64,000 bases of DNA. Source: Providencia alcalifaciens. Its GTDB lineage: Bacteria > Pseudomonadota > Gammaproteobacteria > Enterobacterales > Enterobacteriaceae. The DNA lies in the NCBI RefSeq assembly GCF_915403165.1, contig NZ_OU659204.1:868001-932000 (forward strand), in the 5' to 3' direction. Below are positions 49,978 to 58,357 of the stretch, one piece after another. The notes beneath the pieces were generated by a model that was not told the DNA's origin, did no database searches, and worked only from the letters and a program-made list of their open reading frames with translations. Every line of letters begins with the position of its first letter. Within the stretch, counting starts at the first letter, position 1. The translations under genes were made by a program, and so were the position numbers.

Positions 49978-50498
49978 TATATTGATAATTAGTTAATTAC
50001 CTAGGTTGGTTAAAAATGAATTGTATAATTGGGTGATTTCAAAGCGAGGCGAATTGTAGATAGGTTAAATAATTATGTAAATACTCAAAATATGATGAAA
50101 TATAATGTTACATTCAAATTAAATAAAAAAAATATAAAACAGGGTATTGAATTACTCTTTTTTTGAGTGGAATTTTAAATGAAATAAAAGAATTATTGAA
50201 TAATGATGTAGATCAATAAATAAAATCTATTTATTAATCCTAAAATGAAACAAAATGATACAATATATAATATTTACTTTCATTTTGTGCTTTTGATTAC
50301 TCAATATGAGAGTTATTGTGGTGTGCTATATTGAGATATGGTGCATTTTCATAAAAAAATAAGTTCTTTAAATATTAACTAATACAATCCATTAGCTGAC
50401 AATTAACAATTGTAAGCGAGTATTGATAGATGATTTTTTGAAAACGAAATCCCCACGAATTAAATAATTTAGAGTGGGGATTTATTTTATTATGAAAC
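49978..50498. promoter_or_regulatory. Fimbrial operon 2 upstream region (521 bp)
   Basis: A very AT-rich gap with many short A/T runs, suggestive of H-NS-type silencing but not proof of it. No ORF is seen. No inverted repeat pair long enough for a phase-variable switch was found by eye. The right end holds the azoR terminator. Confidence 0.5.
50447..50483 (-). terminator. Terminator of azoR
   Basis: 10-bp stem AAATCCCCAC/GTGGGGATTT with a 17-nt loop and T-rich sequence on both sides. It lies 16 bp after the azoR stop and could work in either direction. Confidence 0.8.
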
Positions 50499-51098
50499 TT
50501 AATGATGAATGAGATGCATTAATTGTTGTTGAGCTTTGGCGAGTCCAGCTTCATAGCCTTCAGGTTTCATATCTAACCCTTCTGCGTAGACAAATTGAAC
50601 ATGATTAATGCCCATTAAACCTAAAACAGATTTCAAATAAGGCGTAATCGCATCGGTCTCTTGCCCGTAATGAATGCCGCCTCGAGCGCTAAATACCAGA
50701 GCCTTAACATTTTCAACTAAGCCAAGCGGATATGTTGCGGTATAGCGAAAAGTTTCTCTGGCACGAACCACTAAATCAAACCAATTTTTCAATTCAGTTG
50801 GTATATTGAGATTGTACATTGGCGCACCGAGGAGCAGTAAATCACTCTCTTTGAGTTCTGCAATGAGTTGGTCAGAAAGCTCAGATGTATTCTTTAAATC
50901 AGGGTTGCTAATTTCCGCGCCTCTTAAGGCTGCAAAACGAGCTTGATTGAGAACGGGTAATGGATTTTCTGCCACATCACGCTCGATAACACAGTCTTGG
51001 TAGCCTTGGGCTTTACGTTCATCCAAATATTGCTGAATTAAGGTATTTGTCTGAGATTGTGTACCGTTAATACTGGATTTGATCACTAAAATATTCAT
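50499..51098 (-). CDS. azoR: FMN-dependent NADH-azoreductase
   Basis: The 199-residue flavodoxin-fold enzyme reduces azo dyes and quinones with NADH and FMN. I use the ATG at 51098, preceded by AAGGAA at seven bases. Features are the N-terminal NILVIKSSINGTQSQT (FMN phosphate loop), LLLGAPMYNLNIPTELKNWFDLVVRARETFRYT (family signature) and ALVFSARGGIHYG. It is slightly divergent from the typical E. coli AzoR (201 aa) but of the same length. A LysR gene is divergent 103 bp away and probably regulates it. Confidence 0.9.
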   Translation of the reverse strand: MNILVIKSSINGTQSQTNTLIQQYLDERKAQGYQDCVIERDVAENPLPVLNQARFAALRGAEISNPDLKNTSELSDQLIAELKESDLLLLGAPMYNLNIPTELKNWFDLVVRARETFRYTATYPLGLVENVKALVFSARGGIHYGQETDAITPYLKSVLGLMGINHVQFVYAEGLDMKPEGYEAGLAKAQQQLMHLIHH

Positions 51099-51150
51099 GG
51101 AATTGTTCCTTATCAATTTAGGATGTGGTCAGTATATCCGGCTTGATAAG

Positions 51151-51182
51151 TTGACAATGAGTGATATTCTTTCCTTATATTG
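51151..51182 (+). promoter_or_regulatory. Candidate promoter of the azoR-linked LysR gene
   Basis: A perfect TTGACA lies at 51151-51156, followed by an AT-rich stretch TTATATT about 18-20 bp on. The spacing is longer than ideal. It lies in the 103-bp azoR/lysR divergent gap. Confidence 0.35.
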
Positions 51183-51201
51183 TTTCCATTTGAGCACCAA
51201 T

Positions 51202-52113
51202 ATGAACAAGTTAGATTTGAACTGTTTACCTATTTTTATTGCTGTGGTTGAAAGCGGAAATTTTACCGCAGCATCTGAGCGGCTACATGTAACTCGCTCG
51301 GCAGTGAGCAAAAGTATTTCGCGCTTAGAAAATAGCCTAGGTGTTGCATTGTTTCAGCGTACTACCCGTCAGCAAGCATTAACGGATGATGGAATGGTAC
51401 TGTATGAATATGCGAGTAAGGCACTGAATTCTCTGCAAGAAGCTTCGAATTTCTTGGAAAGCGGCAAACGTAATGTCGAAGGGAAAGTCTGCATTACCGC
51501 GCCTCGGCTATTGGGAAACTTATATGTTGTTCCACTACTGATTGAGTTAATGAGCCTTTACCCTAAATTGGAAATTGAGACGCTATTGAATGACCGAAAT
51601 GTAGATTTACAGCAAGAAGGGATTCATGTTGCAGTGCGAGTGGGGCAACTTGCTGATTCAAACCAATTGATTGCACATGAAATTGGCCACCATAAAATGA
51701 TTTTTTGTGCCTCACCGGATTATTTAACGGTAAATGGTACGCCGATGGCACTCTGTGAATTAGAAACGCATCAGCTTATTGCCTACACGCAGGGTGGTCA
51801 CATTTTACCTTGGAAAGTGCATGACCAAACTCAGCAAGAACACCACTATTTACCCACCAGTAAATTGGTTATGGACGATATGCAAACAATTATGTTGGCG
51901 ACAATTCAAGGGGCGGGAATTGCGTATTTACCGCAGTGGTTGGTGCAAGAAAAAATAAACTCGGGGCAGCTTGTTGAGATTTTATCTGGTTATCAAAGTG
52001 CTTGTTACCCAATTTCTGTCGTGTGGGTTGCTACGTCCTTTCTACCACTAAAAATAAGAGTGGTGATCGATGCGATTCGTGAAAAGTTAGCCTTAAGTCT
52101 AAGGTCAGAATAG
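51202..52113 (+). CDS. LysR-family transcriptional regulator next to azoR
   Basis: The 303-residue regulator uses the ATG at 51202, which begins MNKLDLNCLPIFIAVVESGNFTAASERLHVTRSAVSKSISRLE, the LysR HTH. The frame is open from 51079, but the earlier start lies across the azoR promoter. The effector domain is of normal length (GKVCITAPRLLGNLYVVPLLIELMSLYPKLEIE). Being divergent from azoR, it likely controls azoR in response to quinones or similar electrophiles; that is context-based inference. Confidence 0.85.
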   Translation: MNKLDLNCLPIFIAVVESGNFTAASERLHVTRSAVSKSISRLENSLGVALFQRTTRQQALTDDGMVLYEYASKALNSLQEASNFLESGKRNVEGKVCITAPRLLGNLYVVPLLIELMSLYPKLEIETLLNDRNVDLQQEGIHVAVRVGQLADSNQLIAHEIGHHKMIFCASPDYLTVNGTPMALCELETHQLIAYTQGGHILPWKVHDQTQQEHHYLPTSKLVMDDMQTIMLATIQGAGIAYLPQWLVQEKINSGQLVEILSGYQSACYPISVVWVATSFLPLKIRVVIDAIREKLALSLRSE

Positions 52114-52305
52114 CGAAATTATAAACAGTGAGCCTCTTCACAATGTGAGGGTTTTTATTGAACATGCCTTGCTCTTGGTGAAATTTTAATTCTATATTCG
52201 TTATATGTTATGAAATTTTATTTCTTAAATAATCATAACGATTCCGTTATAAAAAACACCATGATGTTATTCGCACATTATAAAACCGATAAAGTGAGGC
52301 AAGGC

Positions 52306-52998
52306 ATGAAATTAACTACCCTATTTGCAGCAACAACCTTGTTAGTAACCGCCAGCGTGGCGGCAAAAGAGTACCCTATTCATCATACTGCGCAGATTAA
52401 TTCCCTTGAAGATGCTCAAAAAGCAGCTGTCTGGGAGCAGGCTGAAGTGCTCACTGACTTTATTTATCCGTGGGAAAATGAGACACCGCCAAAAACCGAT
52501 TTCCGTGCATTATGGAGCGATAATGCGCTCTATTTTCGTTTTATTGCTGACGATAAAGATATCCAGCTAGGCAAAGATGCAGATAAAGATCAGGCTGTAT
52601 TGGACTCAGATCGTGTGGAGTTATTCTTTGCAACCAGCCCTGAGTTAAAACCGTATTACACAGCTGAAATGGATCCATCAGGGCGTACATTTGATGCGAA
52701 AGCCAATTTTTACCGTGAAGTCGATCCAAGCTGGAATTGGCAAACACTAAAAACGGTTGGACAAATTACCCCTGAAGGTTATGTGTTAACGGGGAAAATC
52801 GATCTGGATGAATTCACCAAGCTGAATCTTTGGCAAGATAGTGACAAGAAAACCTTGATGTGCGCCATTCTACGCGGTGAGTTTAGTGCTGGCGAGCCTA
52901 AGCAAGTGCGTAAATGGATCAGTTGGATCAAGCCGGATTCCGTGAAGCCAGACTTCCATATCCCTTCCGCTTTCGGAAGCTGTAAGCTCGTCAAATAA
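52306..52998 (+). CDS. Periplasmic CBM9-like carbohydrate-binding protein
   Basis: The 230-residue protein uses the ATG at 52306, followed by a signal peptide (MKLTTLFAATTLLVTASVAA). The frame is open upstream, but those residues do not form a signal. The mature part, with KTDFRALWSDNALYFRFIADDKDI, DSDRVELFFAT and YVLTGKIDLDEF, matches the family 9 carbohydrate-binding beta-sandwich found in small secreted proteins. Conserved aromatic residues are present, but no catalytic domain. It sits alone before the mur operon. Function unknown. Confidence 0.65.
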   Translation: MKLTTLFAATTLLVTASVAAKEYPIHHTAQINSLEDAQKAAVWEQAEVLTDFIYPWENETPPKTDFRALWSDNALYFRFIADDKDIQLGKDADKDQAVLDSDRVELFFATSPELKPYYTAEMDPSGRTFDAKANFYREVDPSWNWQTLKTVGQITPEGYVLTGKIDLDEFTKLNLWQDSDKKTLMCAILRGEFSAGEPKQVRKWISWIKPDSVKPDFHIPSAFGSCKLVK

Positions 52999-53006
52999 CC
53001 CTCATC

Positions 53007-53043
53007 CGGTGGCAGCCTTAAACGGTTTATAAAGTTGCCACCG
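53007..53043 (+). terminator. Hairpin after the CBM9-like gene
   Basis: 8-bp arms CGGTGGCA/TGCCACCG with an internal secondary stem of AT pairs. It is nine bases past the stop and is followed by a modest T-rich run. Confidence 0.5.
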
Positions 53044-53067
53044 ATTCTTTCTCACGTTGTTTGTTGT

Positions 53068-53083
53068 TGTGAGACCAATCACG
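53068..53083. promoter_or_regulatory. CRP-like site upstream of murQ
   Basis: TGTGA-GACCAA-TCACG has perfect spacing and a 9 of 10 match to the CRP half-site consensus. It is 99 bp before the murQ start. E. coli murQP needs cAMP-CRP, so this is a likely activator site. Confidence 0.65.
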
Positions 53084-53153
53084 TAATTCATCATCAGTGA
53101 ACAATTTGTTACGATTAGAATTGAAATTAAAATTCATAAATAGTATTTTTTGA

Positions 53154-53168
53154 TGAAATATAGTTTCA
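53154..53168. promoter_or_regulatory. Inverted repeat before murQ, candidate MurR operator
   Basis: TGAAA-TATAG-TTTCA is a 5+5 perfect inverted repeat 14 bp before the murQ start. MurR binds palindromic DNA near murQ in E. coli. The repeat is short, so confidence is low. Confidence 0.35.
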
Positions 53169-53181
53169 GTTGAGGTGTGCC

Positions 53182-54102
53182 ATGTCAGTAACCGAAAATA
53201 CGCTTAGCGATTGTTTGAACAATGAACTTAATCAGGACACATTGCAGTTTTCTCGCTTAGATACCTTATCCATGTTAACGGTAATCAATCAGGCAGATAG
53301 CACGGTAGCAACGGCATTGCAGTCTGTATTGCCGGAACTCGCCAATGTGGTGGATGTGATTGCGGATCGTTTAAAACAAGGCGGGCGGATCTTTTATGTG
53401 GGGGCTGGAACCAGCGGGCGACTGGCGGTATTAGATAGTGCAGAGTGCCCACCAACATTTGGCACATCGCCAGAAATGGTGCAATCGATTATTGCGGGCG
53501 GTCATTCGGCCATGTTGAAAGCCGTTGAAAATATTGAGGACTCAACGGAGGCATCGGTGGAAGAGTTACGGACACGCGGCGCAACGGAAAAAGATGTGAT
53601 TATCGGCATTGCGGCAAGCGGGCGAACGCCATTTACCTTAGCGGCGATTGAATATGGTAATCAAATCGGGGCATTAACTGTGGGGGTAACCACTCGTGGA
53701 CACTGTTTACTGAGTGATTTAGCCCAGTATGCCATTGCGCCGGATGTTGGGGCGGAAGTGCTTTCTGGCTCTACGCGCATGAAAAGCGGGACTGCACAGA
53801 AAATGATTTTAGGCATGCTAAGCACCTGTGTCATGGGGCGCTTAGGGCGAATTCATACCAATTTAATGGTCGATGTGATAGCGAGTAATATTAAATTACT
53901 GCGTCGTGCTGAACGCATTGTTGGGGAAGTGTGCGGGATTGATGTAGACACTGCGGCAGCATTATTGCAGCAAGTGAATTACCACCCGCGTCGCGCCATT
54001 TTGATGTATGAATTGAATATTACTGCACAACAAGCGACAGAGATTGTTCAGCGTAACCCAAACACCAGTTTGGATTCGATGCTAAACAGTCACAGTGAAT
54101 AG
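53182..54102 (+). CDS. murQ: N-acetylmuramic acid 6-phosphate etherase
   Basis: MurQ removes the lactyl ether of MurNAc-6-phosphate to give GlcNAc-6-phosphate, recycling peptidoglycan sugar. The 306-residue SIS-domain enzyme uses the ATG at 53182, with GAGG six bases upstream. Landmarks are GAGTSGRLAVLDSAECPPTFG near residue 80, ASGRTPF near 153 and STRMKSGTAQKMILGMLST near 200, plus a C-terminal UBA-like helix bundle. It is first of murQ-murP-murR-tsup. Confidence 0.95.
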   Translation: MSVTENTLSDCLNNELNQDTLQFSRLDTLSMLTVINQADSTVATALQSVLPELANVVDVIADRLKQGGRIFYVGAGTSGRLAVLDSAECPPTFGTSPEMVQSIIAGGHSAMLKAVENIEDSTEASVEELRTRGATEKDVIIGIAASGRTPFTLAAIEYGNQIGALTVGVTTRGHCLLSDLAQYAIAPDVGAEVLSGSTRMKSGTAQKMILGMLSTCVMGRLGRIHTNLMVDVIASNIKLLRRAERIVGEVCGIDVDTAAALLQQVNYHPRRAILMYELNITAQQATEIVQRNPNTSLDSMLNSHSE

Positions 54103-54155
54103 CGTAAAACATAACATAAACAGAGTCATAACTCAGTCGACACCGGGGAAATCCT

Positions 54156-55520
54156 ATGGCTAATAAGATAGAACATCTGGAAGTGCTCGCCAGAGAAATA
54201 GAAAAATACGCGGGCGGGTTTGAAAACGTGGGCACTTTAACTCACTGTATGACGCGTATCCGTCTGGTTTTAAAAGATAATAGTAAATTTGATGCGGATG
54301 CACTCAAACAAGTGGAAGGTGTGAAGGGCGTTGTCTTTAACGGTGAACAACAGCAAGTGATTGTGGGCATGGGGACGGCGGCAAAAGTCTTCTCTGTGAT
54401 GAATAAAAGAATGCAAAACAGCGGCGTGGCGAGTGATGAAAGTACGCCATCAGCGCCGGAGAAAAAACCGTTCTCTATCCGCCGTATGCTCAATACATTA
54501 GCCGCAATTTTTGTCCCAACCATTCCTGCGTTAATTGGTTGTGGTCTGATTATGGGGCTGATTAATATTGTGCGTTTAGTGGCACCGGGAGTGGTTGAGC
54601 AGTTCCCGGAGCTGTTTAAATTATTAAAGTTGATTGGTAGCGCTGTGTTTACTTATTTATCCATTATGATTGGGGTAAATACCGCAAAAGAGTTAGGCGC
54701 ATCCACTTCGATTGGTGCAGTAATGGCGGGGCTTTTAGCGATGCCGGGTTTAGCGGATATCACGCTATTTGGTGAAAAACTCCAACCAAATAGCGGCGGA
54801 ATTTTCGCGGTGCTGATGGTGGTGGTGTTCTCCTCTAAATTTGAAGTGTGGTTTAGAGGCATTATCAAGGAGAGTTTGGATCTGATTGTGACGCCGTTTG
54901 TGACGATTTTAGTCTCTGCAATGGTGGCATTAGTCGTCTTCCAACCAGCGGGTCATTATCTGAACCAAGTGCTGGCGCAAGGGGTTTCTGTAGCGCTGCT
55001 GAGTAGTGGCGGCGGGGCAGTAGCAACGGGCGGTATCTTAGGCGGCAGCTTCTTGTTCTTATTACTGACTGGTTTGCACCAAGGTTTGATCCCAATTCAT
55101 GCGGAAATCTTACAAACGTTTGGTTTGAACTATTTATTCCCTATCTTAGCCATGGGCGGCATGGGGCAAGTGGGTTCATGTTTCTGGGTGTTCCTGAAAA
55201 CCAAAAACCAACGTTTAAAGAAAACCTTAGTGGGGGCATTACCCGTTGGCATCTTCGGCGTGGGTGAGCCATTACTGTTCGGGGTTTCCTTACCGCTGGG
55301 TAAACCGTTTATTGCAGGCTGCATCGGTGGTGCCGCAGGCGGTGCGCTGATGGCGTTCTTCCATGTGGGTATTATCATTCCATTTGGTACCGCGGGCTTA
55401 TCCTTAATTCCGCTGGTGGGTGATGGGCAAATTCTGGATTTTCTGATTGCGGTAGCAGGCGCATGGATTGTCGGTTTCATTGCCAGTATGATAATAGGCT
55501 TCAACGATCCAGAAAAATAA
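54156..55520 (+). CDS. murP: PTS N-acetylmuramic acid-specific EIIBC component
   Basis: MurP transports N-acetylmuramic acid and phosphorylates it to MurNAc-6-P. The 454-residue protein has an EIIB domain (phosphocysteine at 31 in LTHCMTRIRLVL), a linker near 90-110, and an EIIC membrane domain with about ten helices (IFVPTIPALIGCGLIMG, LTGLHQGLIPIHAE, GVGEPLLFGVSLPLGKPF). There is no EIIA domain, so it must rely on the glucose-type EIIA (Crr), as in E. coli. It lies 53 bp after murQ. Confidence 0.92.
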   Translation: MANKIEHLEVLAREIEKYAGGFENVGTLTHCMTRIRLVLKDNSKFDADALKQVEGVKGVVFNGEQQQVIVGMGTAAKVFSVMNKRMQNSGVASDESTPSAPEKKPFSIRRMLNTLAAIFVPTIPALIGCGLIMGLINIVRLVAPGVVEQFPELFKLLKLIGSAVFTYLSIMIGVNTAKELGASTSIGAVMAGLLAMPGLADITLFGEKLQPNSGGIFAVLMVVVFSSKFEVWFRGIIKESLDLIVTPFVTILVSAMVALVVFQPAGHYLNQVLAQGVSVALLSSGGGAVATGGILGGSFLFLLLTGLHQGLIPIHAEILQTFGLNYLFPILAMGGMGQVGSCFWVFLKTKNQRLKKTLVGALPVGIFGVGEPLLFGVSLPLGKPFIAGCIGGAAGGALMAFFHVGIIIPFGTAGLSLIPLVGDGQILDFLIAVAGAWIVGFIASMIIGFNDPEK

Positions 55521-55535
55521 TAAGAAGGTATAGCC

Positions 55536-56378
55536 ATGTCAGCACTGACAGTAAAATTGGAAAGCTTATTGACGAGAGGCAAAGGCACAGAGCAGCGTAT
55601 TGCGAAGTTTTTGCTGGAATATCGCGATAGCCTTGTAGCAATGAATGCCGCTGAATTGGCTCGAGAAGCCGGTGTGAGCAGCGCATCCGTCATTCGTTTT
55701 GCAAGGCAAATGGGCTACCGTGGCTATCCTGAATTTAAAGTCGATTATTTATCTGACGAGAAGCAACACAAAGCGGAAAGTTTGTATGGCAATCTGAGCC
55801 GTAATGACGATACGGCTCAGATTATCGCTAAATCTGGGCAGTTATTTATTAGCGCCATTGAAAAATCCTTAGAACTGTTAGAGCCCGCCGCGGTTGATGC
55901 CGTCGCGCAAAAATTGGTTGAAGCCAAGCGCATTGTGCTATTTGGTATTGGCTCGTCAGCGATTGTGGCGAATGATATTTTCCATAAACTTATTCGCGTT
56001 AATAAATCGGCATTATTTAGCCCTGACTTACATGTGCAACTGAGCTATTCAGCAAATTTAGGTGAAGGGGATCTCGCCATCGCCGTGACGGCAAGGGGGA
56101 ATACGCCAGAAGTTAACCGAATGCTGAAGTCAGCCCATGAAAATGGCTGCACGACGATTGCTTTAACGCGCTTTGGGCAAGATGACGCCGCGCGTCTCGC
56201 AGATTTAACACTGCCATATTACTATGATGAACAACACTCTCAGTTGGGGGTGATCACCCCTCAAGTGTTGCAGATGGTGATATTCGATACACTATTTTTC
56301 AAATATTTAACCCTTGCCAATGAAGATGCTGACATCGCATTGCAAAAAGGTCGACAAGCCGTTACTCCGGCAGGATAA
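55536..56378 (+). CDS. murR: MurR/RpiR-family transcriptional regulator of the mur operon
   Basis: The 280-residue protein has an N-terminal RpiR-type HTH (AAELAREAGVSSASVIRFARQMGYRGYPEFK near 38-68) and a C-terminal SIS domain (VLFGIGSSAIVANDIFHKL near 130) that would bind MurNAc-6-P. In E. coli murR is divergent from murQ; here it is the third gene of the operon, giving autoregulation. AAGG lies upstream of the ATG. It is followed 6 bp later by a TSUP gene. Confidence 0.85.
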   Translation: MSALTVKLESLLTRGKGTEQRIAKFLLEYRDSLVAMNAAELAREAGVSSASVIRFARQMGYRGYPEFKVDYLSDEKQHKAESLYGNLSRNDDTAQIIAKSGQLFISAIEKSLELLEPAAVDAVAQKLVEAKRIVLFGIGSSAIVANDIFHKLIRVNKSALFSPDLHVQLSYSANLGEGDLAIAVTARGNTPEVNRMLKSAHENGCTTIALTRFGQDDAARLADLTLPYYYDEQHSQLGVITPQVLQMVIFDTLFFKYLTLANEDADIALQKGRQAVTPAG

Positions 56379-56384
56379 ACCACC

Positions 56385-57167
56385 ATGATTGTCACAGAGT
56401 TAGCCATCGGCGCACTGATTGGCTTGATTATAAGCACAACCGGTGTGGGCGGTGGTGTGATTGTTTTACCCATATTGACCTACTTTTTTGGGCTTAATGC
56501 CTTAGCAGCAGTGGCAACTGCCAACTTTCTCTCTATGTTGATGAAGGTCTCTTCGTCATATATGCATTTTCGATTAGGCAATATTCCCTTAAAAGGGGCG
56601 ATGATTGTCTTGGCGATTATGTTGCCAAGTACGTTTTTATCCAGCCTATTTGTGACGTGGCTAGGCAGCATTCCTGCTTATGAAAAGCAAGTGGAGTGGG
56701 GCATTAATGTTTTAGTCTCCGCTGCCATTATTTTTTCGTTGTATTTATTTATTCAACGGATGTTTTTTGCCAATCCGCGTAAAAAAGCTGCCGTGAAAGA
56801 AAACCAATTGAAAGCGATGGCGATCCCAGCGGTGTTGGCGGGGATTGTGTTAGGCGCAACAGGGGTTGGTGGCGGAGTCGTGGTTCTGCCAATGTTATTG
56901 CGTTATATGGATTTAAATATCAAGCAAGCCATTGGCACATCGATTGTGGTGACGACCGTATTATCAGGCTCTTCGGCGCTGGCTTATGCGCAAGATGGTT
57001 ACACGGATTTAAAACTGGCATTAATTTTGTGTGCAGGGGCACTGTTAGTGATGCCGCTGGCAAAATATTTACTGGTGAAATTGTCTGAACGAACTTTCCA
57101 ATATATTACGTTATTGCTGATTTTATGCAGCGCTGTCATGATGACTTGGAAAGTGATTATGCCTTAA
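56385..57167 (+). CDS. TSUP (TauE/SafE) family permease at the end of the mur operon
   Basis: The 260-residue membrane protein has two TSUP repeats, each with a glycine-rich motif: IGLIISTTGVGGGVIVLPIL near residue 13 and LAGIVLGATGVGGGVVVLPMLL near 147. It starts 6 bp after murR, so it is part of that transcript. The relation to MurNAc is not obvious; export of a small anion such as D-lactate, the product of MurQ, would make sense, but that is speculation. It is distinct from the TSUP gene at 27570. Confidence 0.75.
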   Translation: MIVTELAIGALIGLIISTTGVGGGVIVLPILTYFFGLNALAAVATANFLSMLMKVSSSYMHFRLGNIPLKGAMIVLAIMLPSTFLSSLFVTWLGSIPAYEKQVEWGINVLVSAAIIFSLYLFIQRMFFANPRKKAAVKENQLKAMAIPAVLAGIVLGATGVGGGVVVLPMLLRYMDLNIKQAIGTSIVVTTVLSGSSALAYAQDGYTDLKLALILCAGALLVMPLAKYLLVKLSERTFQYITLLLILCSAVMMTWKVIMP

Positions 57168-57624
57168 AGGTGAAATGACTTTTTCTTGCTCGGCTACTTT
57201 ATTTCATTTGTCTGAGGTTGATAGTTTAAATATAGCTATATTTAAACTATCAATATTAGTTTCCATTCAATCCCCATCTAAAAAAGAAAATCAATTTCTA
57301 ATGGAATTATAAATATAATTGATTTTTTTGTTTTCTAAATTGAAAAATATTATCATTAATAAAATGTTGGACTATAATAAATTTTTATTAATTGAAAATG
57401 AATCTATTTTTGATTTTCATTGTTAAATTTTAAAATATGGCGCTATCTTTTTTGTATAGGTAATAATTGATGTTGTTTTTTTTGCTTTAAACAATTGATA
57501 TTGAAGTGGATGCTCTTATAAAGATACGGTTTGTAATTAATTTTAAATTGCGATTTATATTTTGGAAAACACATTATTTGTTTTTCAAGAGTATTGAATA
57601 GCATCAATCCCAAATGATTATATT
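57168..57624. other. Intergenic region with 36-bp palindrome (457 bp)
   Basis: Between the mur operon and the 182-aa orphan gene. It has one perfect palindrome at 57218-57253 and then about 370 bp of AT-rich sequence without a gene. The promoter of the orphan gene should lie at the right end but I cannot place it. Confidence 0.5.
57218..57253. repeat. 36-bp perfect palindrome downstream of the mur operon
   Basis: Two 18-bp arms (left arm TTGATAGTTTAAATATAG) are exact reverse complements with no spacer. It is 50 bp past the TSUP stop codon and can form a long AT-rich hairpin, so it may end the mur transcript. No T-run follows directly. Confidence 0.9.
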
Positions 57625-58173
57625 ATGAAATATCAGTTAACACATACGTATAGCCAATCAAAGCAGTTTTATGGTGTTGAAACAAACTTAAGCCTAGAGC
57701 AATTTCAACAAGCTTGTGCTTATATTCAGTTAATTAGAGATAAACTACCTAGTTTCTCATCTTCAGATGATTGTCTCGTTGAGTGTGAAACTCTGTTTCT
57801 TCTTCAGATGTTTTATGGTTTTATGCCATTATATGAAAATAGTGAAGTGGATGCGATTGTTGATGTTCATCATAACTGGGAATGTTATGTAATTGGTGGA
57901 AACTTGGCGTTAATAAATCAATATGCGATATGTAATGCAAGCATTATTATGCTGGAATTTCTTCGCTATAAATTACAGACAAAACTCAATACGTATTTTA
58001 ATGAGAAAATAAAGGTTGATTTAGCTCGGCTAGATTCCTTATTAAGTGGCCATTTTTTAAAAAAAGAATGGGCACTGAGAGATGTTTATGGAAATGATCT
58101 TACGGGTGTTCAATTTTTAAGAAGTGATAAAGTTGAATTAATATCTAAAGAGTCTGTAGAAGCTGAAATGTAG
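57625..58173 (+). CDS. Uncharacterised 182-residue protein
   Basis: I do not recognise a family. The 182-residue protein is soluble, without signal peptide or membrane helix. It is rich in aromatic and acidic residues (LSLEQFQQACAYIQLIRDKL, HHNWECYVIGGNLALINQY) and contains four cysteines. It stands alone, with long AT-rich DNA before it and a probable IS remnant after it, which suggests horizontal acquisition. Such small lone genes in accessory regions are sometimes immunity or effector-like, but nothing here shows it. Confidence 0.5.
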   Translation: MKYQLTHTYSQSKQFYGVETNLSLEQFQQACAYIQLIRDKLPSFSSSDDCLVECETLFLLQMFYGFMPLYENSEVDAIVDVHHNWECYVIGGNLALINQYAICNASIIMLEFLRYKLQTKLNTYFNEKIKVDLARLDSLLSGHFLKKEWALRDVYGNDLTGVQFLRSDKVELISKESVEAEM

Positions 58174-58223
58174 CCAGGTGAATTTTTTAGTTTGCAAAAA
58201 GCAATAAATCGTCACTAGATGAA

Positions 58224-58326
58224 GTGACCCCCAATAGTTGAATAACTAATTGATGGGGGCTTTTTATGTCAAAATAGAATCGTGATGTAAAAATTATCAT
58301 TGCAATAGATGCTTATCAGGGATTCT
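58224..58326 (+). mobile_element. Probable relic of an IS3-family (IS150-group) left end
   Basis: The sequence begins TGACCCCCAATAGTTGAA. It then has an imperfect inverted repeat closing at ATGGGGGC, a short T-run and an ATG at 58266. This order resembles the left ends of IS150-group elements, where a terminal repeat runs into the orfA start. The frame reads MSK, a stop, then NRDVKIIIAIDAYQGF and a stop, like the start of a transposase OrfA. No further transposase sequence or right end follows. The inverted repeat with T-run may now act as the terminator of the upstream orphan gene. Confidence 0.4.
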
Positions 58327-58357
58327 GAGTATTTACCCTGTTGAGGTAAGCTTTATC

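Noticed and set aside
55130..55693. 187-aa minus-strand open frame across murP and murR
   Set aside because: Shadow of murP/murR coding sequence, without ribosome site and crossing two real gene ends.
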